Assembly (NCBI RefSeq): GCF_002368195.1
Contig: NZ_AP018178.1
Span: 3,430,791-3,494,790 of the forward strand
Direction of reading: 5' to 3'
Origin: Calothrix sp. NIES-2100
Lineage (GTDB): Bacteria > Cyanobacteriota > Cyanobacteriia > Cyanobacteriales > Nostocaceae
Length of the DNA stretch: 64,000 nucleotides
Part shown: positions 18,585-26,109 of the stretch, in pieces
Numbering within the stretch: the first letter of the stretch is position 1
Layout: every line of letters starts with the position of its first letter
Translations under genes and position numbers: made by a program
Notes under the pieces: generated by a model
The model's database searches: none
Seen by the model: the letters and a program-made list of their open reading frames with translations, nothing else
Told to the model about the DNA's origin: nothing

Positions 18585-19697
18585 ATGACTAATGATAGCA
18601 GGAAAAGTGTGCCCCTCAGCCAAGACGCTGTGCAAATGATCAGAGGTCTGATTATTGGTGAAGTTGTGACAGTTGCTATCATTGGTGGACTTTGGTTATG
18701 GCTAAGACCACGCCTGCAAGTCGATAACGGCGCTTTTTCTGCTGGTCGAGGAACAGCAACTTCCTCTGCGCTTGCTGCTTCCAATTTTAATAATGTCAAG
18801 AATATTCCCATAGGCGCATTTAACTACGGTGGTAGCACAGCTTGGGCACCAATCAGACAATTAGTAGATTCTCAGATCCAAGTAACTCGTCCTGAGCTAC
18901 AGTTGCGTTACGTCAATCCCCCTAACACTAGCCCTGGTTCTGGCTCTGGTATTCGGATGTTACTGGATGGACAATTAGATTTTACTCAGTCTTCTCGTCC
19001 CCTAACTGATGAAGAAAAAAATCTAGCTCAACAGCGAGGTTTTGTACTTGAAGAACGTCAAGTAGGGATTGATGGGGTAGCAGTAGTAGTCAACCCAGCG
19101 CTAAAAGTTCCCGGCTTAACTGTTGACCAATTGCAAAAGATTTATTCTGGAGAAATTACTAACTGGAAAGAGGTAGGCGGGACAGATATTCCGATTACAC
19201 CATTCTCCCAAAATCCAGAAAACGCAGATGTGGTATTAATCTCTGGTAAGCAGGTTTTAGCGAAGCAGTCCCTTGGCTCGAATGTCCAGTATGTTTACTC
19301 GACAACAGAAGCCCTGCGCCGTGTTAATCAAACCCCTGGTGGGCTGTATTATGCTTCGGCGCGGGGAATAGTTTATCAATGTTTAGTTAAGCCTCTACCT
19401 TTGGGTGTAACTTCCGCTCAACTAATTCCCCCCTACCGGGAACCCTTAGTACCAGCAAATGAATGTCCGCAAAAGCGTAATCAGCTAAATACAGAAGCGA
19501 TCAAAAATGGTAGTTATCCAGCGATCGCAAAATTATTTGTCATTATTAAACAAAACCAGGGCAAAGAACAACAAGTAGGAGAAGCCTACACCAGACTTTT
19601 AGCCACTGAGCAAGGACAAAAGGCGATTGAGCAAGCTGGGTTAATCCCAGAAATGAGTCAGCAGCCAGTAGCCAGGGGACAAGGCAGAAAATTTTAG
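18585..19697 (+). CDS. Membrane-anchored PstS-like periplasmic binding protein
   Basis: A 370-residue protein with one N-terminal membrane segment (about residues 20-42, LIIGEVVTVAIIGGLWLWL) and a periplasmic binding domain of the PstS type. Recognisable parts are GAFNYGGSTAWAPIRQLV, a GSGSGIRMLLDGQLDF phosphate-loop-like stretch, ALKVPGLTVDQLQKIYSGEI and TNWKEVGGTDIPITPF. It could bind phosphate or a similar anion and present it to a sensor. No pst transporter genes are nearby. The divergent Ser/Thr kinase hints at a sensing pair, which is inference only. Confidence 0.85.
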   Translation: MTNDSRKSVPLSQDAVQMIRGLIIGEVVTVAIIGGLWLWLRPRLQVDNGAFSAGRGTATSSALAASNFNNVKNIPIGAFNYGGSTAWAPIRQLVDSQIQVTRPELQLRYVNPPNTSPGSGSGIRMLLDGQLDFTQSSRPLTDEEKNLAQQRGFVLEERQVGIDGVAVVVNPALKVPGLTVDQLQKIYSGEITNWKEVGGTDIPITPFSQNPENADVVLISGKQVLAKQSLGSNVQYVYSTTEALRRVNQTPGGLYYASARGIVYQCLVKPLPLGVTSAQLIPPYREPLVPANECPQKRNQLNTEAIKNGSYPAIAKLFVIIKQNQGKEQQVGEAYTRLLATEQGQKAIEQAGLIPEMSQQPVARGQGRKF

Positions 19698-19819
19698 ATT
19701 TTGGATTTTAGATTTTGGATTGAGTAAATTTGAATTTTAACTCCACAATCCAAAATTTACAAATTAGCTTTTTTTAAGCGTTATATTATATCCGCTTGAT
19801 TACTTACTAAATCCCAAGA

Positions 19820-19905
19820 ACCCCACCCCGACAAAGCTGTGCTTTGTCTCCCTGCCCCTAATCCCCAGAGGGGGGCCCCGAGTTCCCCGTAAACGGGGAG
19901 GGGTG
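19820..19905. repeat. GC-rich dispersed palindromic repeat (ACCCCACCCC family)
   Basis: A block containing ACCCCACCCC, a CAAAGC/GCTTTG palindrome and CCCCGTAAACGGGG. It resembles the elements at 21583-21768 and 25938-26007 but its right end is degenerate. It lies in the intergenic DNA after the PstS-like gene; 19698-19760 also holds AT-rich inverted copies of GATTTTGGATT. Confidence 0.6.
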
Positions 19906-19930
19906 CAGTGACGATGGGAACCATAACTAA

Positions 19931-20317
19931 TTACCCGGATATGATATTATTTAGCTTTTTTATTTCAGCTAACCAAGTAAATAAAATCACACCGCAAAAG
20001 TCAGCAATTAAATCAACTAAGTCAGCAGAACGGTAAGGTACGAAATGTTGAATTATTTCGTCAATTACACAAAAAAACATCACAATAATGGGCGCAAGTG
20101 GTAGAGAAATATTAAAAATTTTAACTTTAGGTTTATTAAATGCTAAATGGCTCAAAAATGCCGCAATGCCTAGTAAGAGAAAATGCAAAATTGTATCGTA
20201 ATAAGGAAATTGTGCAATTTCACTAGGAATGATTCTTAAATAAGCTGATAGGGAGATAGACAGCAAAATTCCTAAATAAACCCAAAATGCAAACATCCAA
20301 GGTCGATTAGTTCTCAT
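19931..20317 (-). CDS. VanZ-like membrane protein
   Basis: About 128 residues from ATG 20317 (MRTNRPWMFAFWVYLG). Four hydrophobic helices are visible. DTILHFLLLG in the first half and DEIIQHFVPYRSADLVDLIADFCG in the second are the acidic and His-containing motifs of VanZ-like proteins. The family is widespread and its biochemical role is mostly unknown, apart from teicoplanin resistance for VanZ itself. A GTG at 20404 would extend it by 29 residues, but that stretch looks unlike the family and overlaps HIP1-rich DNA. Confidence 0.75.
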   Translation of the reverse strand: MRTNRPWMFAFWVYLGILLSISLSAYLRIIPSEIAQFPYYDTILHFLLLGIAAFLSHLAFNKPKVKIFNISLPLAPIIVMFFCVIDEIIQHFVPYRSADLVDLIADFCGVILFTWLAEIKKLNNIISG

Positions 20318-20470
20318 AGCGATCGCGCTCTGCAACAGGTATGATTGATCACTACAAAACCAAAATAGAGCCTTCCGCAATTGGGAAAGCTTTATTTTGC
20401 GCACTTCATCTAAGCTTTACTTATACCCACTGAGTATCAAAGGCATCTTGACCAGTACCAGAATCGAACC

Positions 20471-20490
20471 AAGCCCACAAAGGTGGGCTT
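20471..20490. repeat. Perfect 8-bp hairpin AAGCCCAC / GTGGGCTT
   Basis: AAGCCCAC and GTGGGCTT are separated by four bases. It lies in the 350-bp region between the VanZ-like gene and the CHAT gene. No T-run follows, so it is more likely a dispersed repeat than a terminator. Confidence 0.5.
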
Positions 20491-20669
20491 CGTAACGAGA
20501 GCCAGTGGCTTCCAGCCTGCGGGCGGTATGTCGGGTAAGCGAAAAATATTTATATAAATATTGATAAATAAAACCTACCATTCGCCAAAAGTATCCTCAA
20601 AGGCGATCGCTAAATCTGTTGTGTACTATATGACTATGCGATCGCCTTGAGCATCAAGCAGACTACACC

Positions 20670-23600
20670 ATGCCAATTATCACTATTCGGGAAGAATCGA
20701 CAACAGAAGGTGGATTTAATGCCATTCTCAGTTTTGATGGTAGAGGAGATTATCTAGTAAAAATTACCGATCCCTTTACACCTAAGGTAGAAAAACAACT
20801 AGAGTGGTATTTTGAGGAATGGTTGATGTGTCCCCTGCTGGATACTGTGAAAGCAGAGGCAGCAGCAGCTAGTATTAAAACTTATGGCGAACAGCTATTT
20901 GCGCAAGTTTTTCGGGTTGATTTCAATGCTTACAGCGCCTATCAACGTCTGCGGGGTAATTTAAGTCAATTACAAATAGAAATAGTCGGTAAAACACCAG
21001 AATTTCAAGCACTGCATTGGGAAGCGTTGCGCGATCCAGATTTACCCCGTCCCCTAGCAGTAGATTGTGTGATGGTGCGTAAGCGTAACCAACCAGCACC
21101 CATCTATGCAGAAGTGCAAACTTCCCCAGTAATTAATTTATTGGTAGTGGTAGCGCGTCCAGATGAAGAACTGGACGCAGGTTATCGGACAATTTCTCGC
21201 CCGTTGATTGAGTTGATTGAAAATAGCCAGTTGCGGGTGAATATAGAATTGCTGCGTCCCGGAACTTACCAAGCTTTATCTCAAAATTTGGAAGCCAAAG
21301 GTACGGGATATTACCATGTCATCCATTTAGATTGTCATGGGGCGTTGATGACTTATGAACAAACACAAAAACCCAAAAAACCCGGACGCTATTTATATCA
21401 AGGGCGCTATGGGCGGAATGATTGGCAGAAATTTGACGGATTGAGGGCGTTTTTATCCTTTGAGGGCGAGACTCAGGGAAAAGTTGATTTAGTCGAGGCG
21501 CAGGAGTTAGCCGATTTACTCACAGGGAAGGGAATTCCGGTTTGTATTCTCAATGCTTGTCAATCTGGGAAGCAGGTGAAGAACCCCACCCCCAACCCCC
21601 TCCCCGCAGGCGAGGAGGGGGCTAAGGCTAATTCCGTCAGCGAGGCGGGGGTGAATGAGAATGCTAATGTTCACCCTTTACCCAACTCCGTAGCCGACGA
21701 AGCTAATCAGATTTTCTCTCTTAACCCCTCTCCGCTTGCGGGGAGGGGTGGCGCAGTCGGGGTGGGGTTTTCCGGGGTTATGAATACCAACGAAGATATC
21801 CGGGAAACCAGCTTGGGAAGTCGGTTAATGACGGCGGGAATGCAGATGGTAGTGGCGATGGGGTATTCTGTCACCGTGTCGGCGGCTAAGTTGATGATGG
21901 AACAACTTTATCGCCATTTATTTAATAACCAACCCATCACTGAGGCGATTCGCTTGGGTAGGCGGGAATTGTTCAATAATAAATCACGCAAAGCTTATTT
22001 TAATAAGTCGATTGATTTAGAAGATTGGTTGCTACCTGTGGTGTATTGCAATCAGACAGTAAATTTTAATTTACGCCAGTTTACACCAGAGGAAGAAGAA
22101 AAATATTGGGAAACTTTTGGCAGTCAGTATCGCTTCCCGTTGCCGGAATATGGTTTTGTCGGGCGGGATTTAGAGATTCTCAAAATTGAGAAAGCTGTAC
22201 TCAGGCATAACATTTTACTATTGCAGGGAATGGGAGGAACAGGCAAAACTACCCTGTTAAATTATCTGCGGGAATGGTGGCAACGCACAAATTTTGTCAA
22301 GAATGTCTTTTATTTTGGCTATGACGAAAAGGCATGGACAATCACACAAATTTTGTTTGAAATTGGTAAGCAGGTATATGGCAGATTTGAACAAGCTAAT
22401 TTTCAAGCCATGAGTCAGGCGGCGCAGGTACAAAAATTAGTTGCAAAACTGCGGGCTGAAGCTTACGCTTTGATTTTAGATAACTTAGAATCGGTGACAG
22501 GGCAACAACTGGCAATTCAAAATACTTTACCAGAGACAGAACGCCATCAAATCCGCGATTTTTTAGGGCGGTTGCCAGGTGGGAATACCAAGGTTATTTT
22601 AGGTTCCCGCAGTCGGGAAGATTGGTTGCAAACTACCACATTTAAACAAAATATTTATGAGTTGCGTGGCTTAGATAATGAAGCCCGGACGGAATTAGCA
22701 GAGAAGATTTTAGAACGGAATGTACCCCCACACCGCATTGCTGGGATTCGCCAAGATGGGGATTTTCAGAAATTGATGAAATTGTTAGCAGGATATCCCT
22801 TAGCGATGCAAGTTGTGTTAACAAATTTGCAAAAGCAATCGCCACAGGAGATTTTGCAGGGGTTGCAAGCTGGGGATGTGGATTTAGATACGGGGAGTGA
22901 AGATAAGACTAAAAGTATTTTGCAGTGTGTAGAATATTCTCACAGTAATTTATCGCCAGAAGCACAAAAATTACTGTTGTGTTTAGCTCAGTTTAGTAAG
23001 TTTATTTGCGCTCTATTTATTCCCCAGTATATCGAGCAATTACAAAGTTTTGATCCATTAAAAGATTATCCTTTTGATAAATTCACCGATGCAATTCAAG
23101 AGGCGATTAACTGGGGTTTGCTTTCACCAATGGATGAAGAATCGCGCTTGTTGACGATTCAACCTGTTTTTCCCTACTTTTTGAAGACTAAGTTAGATAC
23201 AATCGATGAAGCAACTCGTGCAGCTTTACGTGAGGGATTTAAAAACCACTATCAAGGATTGGCAGATGACTATCAGCAGTTCATGGATTCTAAAGATGCT
23301 CAAGAACGGCAATGGGGGATAGTTTTCTGTAAGCTGGAATATGAAAATCTCTACAATGCGTTACAGATTTGTTTGGAAAATCGAGAAAGCATCAGCATAT
23401 ATTTTTGTTTATATAAATACTTTGAGTTAATTAGTGATAACCAAAGTAACCTGAATTTAGCAAAAATAGTTTGTCAGCGTTTAGAGAATTATCCCTCAGC
23501 ATTTATCAAAGGTGAATTAGGTTATCAAATATCATTCGCAATTTCCAGACTAGGTATGTGTCAACAGAATGCCCAGCAGTACCAGCAAGCTAGACAAACT

Positions 23601-24650
23601 TATGAAAAGGCTTTAACAATATCTGATGTTATAGATGGTGTAGAAGAAAGACAAAAACAACTTTGCAAAGCCTCAGGCTACCACCAGTTGGGAACAGTTG
23701 CCCAAGATTTGCGGGAATTTGCAGAAGCAAGGCGCAATTATCATCAGGCTTTGGATATTAACATCGAATTTGGCGATCGCTTTTCTTGTGCCAACACCTA
23801 CCACCAGTTGGGAGTAGTTGCCCAAGATTTGCGGGAATTTGAAGAAGCTAGGCGCAATTATCAACAGGCTTTGGATATTAAAATCGAATTTGGCGATCGC
23901 TTTTCTTGTGCCAGCACCTACGGACAGTTGGGAAATGTTGCCCAAGATTTGCGGGAATTTGAAGAGGCAAGGCGCAATTATCAACTAGCTTTGGATATTT
24001 TTATCGAATATGGCGATCGCTATAATTGTGCCCGCACCTACCACCACTTGGGAAGTGTTGCTCAAGAATTGCACGAATTTGAACAAGCCAGGCGCAATTA
24101 TCAACAGGCTTTGGAGATTAAAATCGAATATGGCGATCGCTATAGTTGTGCCAGCACCTACGGACAGTTGGGAAGAGTTGCCCAAGAGTTGCGGGAATTT
24201 GAACAAGCCAGGCGCAATTATCAACAGGCTTTGGATATTTTTATCGAATATGGCGATCGCTATAGTTGTGCCAGCACCTACCACCAGTTGGGATATGTTG
24301 CCCAACAATTGCGGGAATTTGCAGAAGCCAGGCGCAATTATCAACAAGCTTTGGATATTAAAATCGAATATGGCGATCGCTATAATTGTGCCAGCACCTA
24401 TTTTCAACTTGGTAAACTTGCAGAAGAATTAGGGGAACTGGAGTCAGCGAAAGCTTATTATCTGCAAGCTTTACAGATTTTTGTCGAGTTTAATGATGAG
24501 CATGGTTTAGGAATTTCTCTTCGTAATCTTGCCCGTTTCTACCAAGTTACTCAGGATGAGAGTTTATTAGCAGCCGTATCCGAGATTTTTGGCGTGTCGG
24601 TAGAGGAAGTGAGGCAGAGTTTTGAGTCAGGTAATGAAGATGTGGAGTGA
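20670..24650 (+). CDS. CHAT protease - NB-ARC-like NTPase - TPR protein
   Basis: A 1326-residue multidomain protein. The CHAT caspase-like domain (about residues 130-460) has the His-Cys dyad at His223 (DCHG) and Cys297 (LNACQSG). A STAND-type NTPase follows (about 490-800), with Walker A GMGGTGKTT (Lys526), Walker B ALILDN and a GSR motif. The C-terminal third is tetratricopeptide repeats, six of them nearly identical 40-residue units (about 1004-1244). Proteins of this design are thought to act as ligand-gated proteases in conflict or cell-death responses. A palindromic DNA element is inserted in frame eight residues after the catalytic Cys. Tandem stops TGA TAA end the gene. The nearest protein gene downstream, at 25195-25650, is convergent. 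Confidence 0.9.
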   Translation: MPIITIREESTTEGGFNAILSFDGRGDYLVKITDPFTPKVEKQLEWYFEEWLMCPLLDTVKAEAAAASIKTYGEQLFAQVFRVDFNAYSAYQRLRGNLSQLQIEIVGKTPEFQALHWEALRDPDLPRPLAVDCVMVRKRNQPAPIYAEVQTSPVINLLVVVARPDEELDAGYRTISRPLIELIENSQLRVNIELLRPGTYQALSQNLEAKGTGYYHVIHLDCHGALMTYEQTQKPKKPGRYLYQGRYGRNDWQKFDGLRAFLSFEGETQGKVDLVEAQELADLLTGKGIPVCILNACQSGKQVKNPTPNPLPAGEEGAKANSVSEAGVNENANVHPLPNSVADEANQIFSLNPSPLAGRGGAVGVGFSGVMNTNEDIRETSLGSRLMTAGMQMVVAMGYSVTVSAAKLMMEQLYRHLFNNQPITEAIRLGRRELFNNKSRKAYFNKSIDLEDWLLPVVYCNQTVNFNLRQFTPEEEEKYWETFGSQYRFPLPEYGFVGRDLEILKIEKAVLRHNILLLQGMGGTGKTTLLNYLREWWQRTNFVKNVFYFGYDEKAWTITQILFEIGKQVYGRFEQANFQAMSQAAQVQKLVAKLRAEAYALILDNLESVTGQQLAIQNTLPETERHQIRDFLGRLPGGNTKVILGSRSREDWLQTTTFKQNIYELRGLDNEARTELAEKILERNVPPHRIAGIRQDGDFQKLMKLLAGYPLAMQVVLTNLQKQSPQEILQGLQAGDVDLDTGSEDKTKSILQCVEYSHSNLSPEAQKLLLCLAQFSKFICALFIPQYIEQLQSFDPLKDYPFDKFTDAIQEAINWGLLSPMDEESRLLTIQPVFPYFLKTKLDTIDEATRAALREGFKNHYQGLADDYQQFMDSKDAQERQWGIVFCKLEYENLYNALQICLENRESISIYFCLYKYFELISDNQSNLNLAKIVCQRLENYPSAFIKGELGYQISFAISRLGMCQQNAQQYQQARQTYEKALTISDVIDGVEERQKQLCKASGYHQLGTVAQDLREFAEARRNYHQALDINIEFGDRFSCANTYHQLGVVAQDLREFEEARRNYQQALDIKIEFGDRFSCASTYGQLGNVAQDLREFEEARRNYQLALDIFIEYGDRYNCARTYHHLGSVAQELHEFEQARRNYQQALEIKIEYGDRYSCASTYGQLGRVAQELREFEQARRNYQQALDIFIEYGDRYSCASTYHQLGYVAQQLREFAEARRNYQQALDIKIEYGDRYNCASTYFQLGKLAEELGELESAKAYYLQALQIFVEFNDEHGLGISLRNLARFYQVTQDESLLAAVSEIFGVSVEEVRQSFESGNEDVE
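21583..21768. repeat. 186-bp palindromic element inserted in frame within the CHAT domain
   Basis: The ends are perfect inverted repeats, ACCCCACCCC (21583-21592) and GGGGTGGGGT (21759-21768). The interior has CCCCTCCCCGC and GCGGGGAGGGG arms. The same ends bound the 70-bp intergenic element 25938-26007. It encodes a Pro/Gly/Asn/Ala-rich stretch and its length is exactly 62 codons, so the reading frame survives. Confidence 0.85.
23681..24400 (+). repeat. Six 120-bp tandem units encoding TPRs, each with a HIP1 octamer
   Basis: Units begin at 23681, 23801, 23921, 24041, 24161 and 24281, with a diverged seventh from 24401. Each encodes a 40-residue TPR of the YHQLG...LREFxxARRNYQQALDI type. GCGATCGC recurs at the same phase (23773, 23893, 24013, 24133, 24253, 24373). 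High DNA identity implies recent tandem duplication or conversion. Confidence 0.95.
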
Positions 24651-24666
24651 TAACTAAATCAACCCA

Positions 24667-24918
24667 TTTACGATAAATATCGTCTTATCCATAAAGAAGA
24701 TCAACGTTTTTACGATAAATACGATCGTCTTTACGATAAATATCGTCTTATCCATAAAGAAGATCAACGTATTTACGATAAAGACGATCGTCTTTACGAT
24801 AAATATCGTCTTATCCATAAAGAAGATCAACGTATTTACGATAAATACGATCGTCTTTACTATGAATATCGTCTTATTTATCGAAAAGATGAAGACATTT
24901 GCCACAAATACCAAAATA
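24667..24918. repeat. Four 63-bp tandem units (three 21-bp subunits each)
   Basis: Units start at 24667, 24730, 24793 and 24856 with TTTACGATAAATATCGTC or a variant. Subunits of 21 bp include TTTACGATAAATACGATCGT. The + strand is open in the same frame as the preceding CHAT gene, past its TGA TAA stops, giving YDKYRLIHKEDQR-type charged repeats to a stop at 24957-24959. The minus strand is also open but would encode an Ile/Val/Phe-rich peptide. Confidence 0.9.
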
Positions 24919-24980
24919 TTGATGACAAACGCGAACTCATCGCTCAATTTTTGCCATGAATGCCCAGACTTTTGCTACTT

Positions 24981-25120
24981 ATACCAATTTAATGTGAAGT
25001 TGCACATATCTCGATCCCCCTAAATCCCCCTTTTTAAGGGGGACTTTGATTCTTTTCCCCCCTTTTTTAAGGGGGGTTAGGGGGGATCGAATTCTATGCA
25101 GCTTCATAAAAAATTGGTAT
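24981..25120. repeat. MITE-like 140-bp palindrome with 10-bp terminal inverted repeats
   Basis: Ends are ATACCAATTT (24981-24990) and AAATTGGTAT (25111-25120). Inside, GTGAAGTTGCACA faces TATGCAGCTTCAT, and GATCCCCCTAAATCCCCC faces GGGGGGTTAGGGGGGATC. The whole element can fold into one long hairpin. There is no coding capacity. It is a plausible non-autonomous mobile element. Confidence 0.8.
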
Positions 25121-25194
25121 TACGTTCTATAATTACTCTGAATGTTGAGCCAGAGCAGGCAACTTTGCCGCTAACTGTGCGGTATCTTAGCACA

Positions 25195-25650
25195 TTAGTT
25201 CGTTGGCGGGAGAGTGCCAGAATTACCAGCAGGTGGTTCAGTGTAGTCGCAAAATATATTGAGTCCGATTTTTAGAATATATAAAACAATAACAGTTGCA
25301 ATAGCAGGATCAAGCGGTAAGCCATGCGCCGATGCTACACCCACAAGGGAGACAATTAACCCTGTCAGCAAAGGCGCATCTCCCGGCTTTTTAGTATATT
25401 CTTTAAGTTGACCACGAAAGCCTTCATCACCGCAGAGTTCTTGACGCAATACTTTCAGCGTCGTCTGCCAAAGCGATTTCCCCTCTGGCATTATTAACAC
25501 CCCATTGTTCTCTACCCACAGTTCATCAAAGGAAGTATCACAATTACCGTTGTGTTTTTCCAAAACATCCAATGCATGATTTGCTGGGGCGTAATTTCCC
25601 AATAACTCCCGTGCTACATTAATTTCATTGCTGGTTAGTTGGGCATCCAT
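25195..25650 (-). CDS. Hypothetical protein with C-terminal membrane segment
   Basis: About 151 residues from ATG 25650 (MDAQLTSNEINVARELLGNY). The N-terminal 85 residues look helical and soluble. The C-terminus has two hydrophobic stretches (LLTGLIVSLVGVASAHGL and PAIATVIVLYILKIGLNIF) and a Pro-rich tail. I do not recognise the family. An upstream ATG at 25656 and the longer reading to 25728 run into a dispersed repeat, so the shorter start is preferred. It is convergent with the CHAT gene; a link with it is only suggested by position. Confidence 0.55.
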   Translation of the reverse strand: MDAQLTSNEINVARELLGNYAPANHALDVLEKHNGNCDTSFDELWVENNGVLIMPEGKSLWQTTLKVLRQELCGDEGFRGQLKEYTKKPGDAPLLTGLIVSLVGVASAHGLPLDPAIATVIVLYILKIGLNIFCDYTEPPAGNSGTLPPTN

Positions 25651-25722
25651 AGTCATCCAGTTAAGGGTCATTAGGGGCGGGTTTGCTGCTATTTTAACGG
25701 TTAAAACAGATATATTAGCTGC

Positions 25723-25775
25723 GAGCAAGATGCTCGCACTACGGAATATGGGTAATTTATTTCTTGTAAGTCCCT
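25723..25775. repeat. 53-bp dispersed repeat, copy 1
   Basis: Begins GAGCAAGATGCTCGCACTAC and ends GTAAGTCCCT. A second copy at 62175-62227 differs at about four positions by eye. The left end GAGCAAGATGCTC is nearly palindromic. Confidence 0.85.
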
Positions 25776-26109
25776 ATGTTTAATTACGCCGTTCTACTTT
25801 ACAGCAGTTTCGGTGGTAATTGAACCACAGATCCTTTCGTAGGGGCACGGCATCAGTAAGATTATTATATGTACCAGAAGATTGTCGGTGCCCACCTGTG
25901 TCAACTTAAGCTCAAACGCTTATCCCACAGGCGTTTTACCCCACCCCTCAATCCCCTCCCCGCAAGCGGGGAGGGGAGGTTTTGCGTCAGCAAAGCCGGG
26001 GTGGGGTAACGCGGATCTTGATGTTAAGTGAGAGAATTCGCTTATCACGTCTTAATTTCACGTTAAGTTGACACCAATGTGCTGTACCCTCAGAATGATG
26101 TATCTGTCT
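25776..26109. other. Intergenic region with a GC-rich palindrome
   Basis: About 330 bp between the hypothetical gene and the Rieske gene (both on the minus strand). The only structure seen is the 25938-26007 element; the rest shows no coding signal. Confidence 0.5.
25938..26007. repeat. 70-bp palindromic repeat with ACCCCACCCC ends
   Basis: ACCCCACCCC (25938-25947) and GGGGTGGGGT (25998-26007) are perfect inverted ends, with the inner hairpin CCCCTCCCCGC AA GCGGGGAGGGG. It is the intergenic relative of the insert in the CHAT gene. Confidence 0.85.

Noticed and set aside
20448..20475. tRNA-like T-arm on the minus strand (GGTTCGATTC)
   Set aside because: The flanking bases do not form a proper T-stem and no acceptor, D or anticodon arm could be found.
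23673..24432. Long open frames on the minus strand and in a second plus frame within the TPR region
   Set aside because: They mirror the 120-bp repeats of the real TPR frame, have repetitive low-complexity translations and no ribosome-binding sites.
24654..24947. 97-residue minus-strand frame rich in Ile, Val and Phe
   Set aside because: It is generated by the 63-bp tandem repeat; a membrane protein made of exact 21-residue repeats with no start signal is unlikely.
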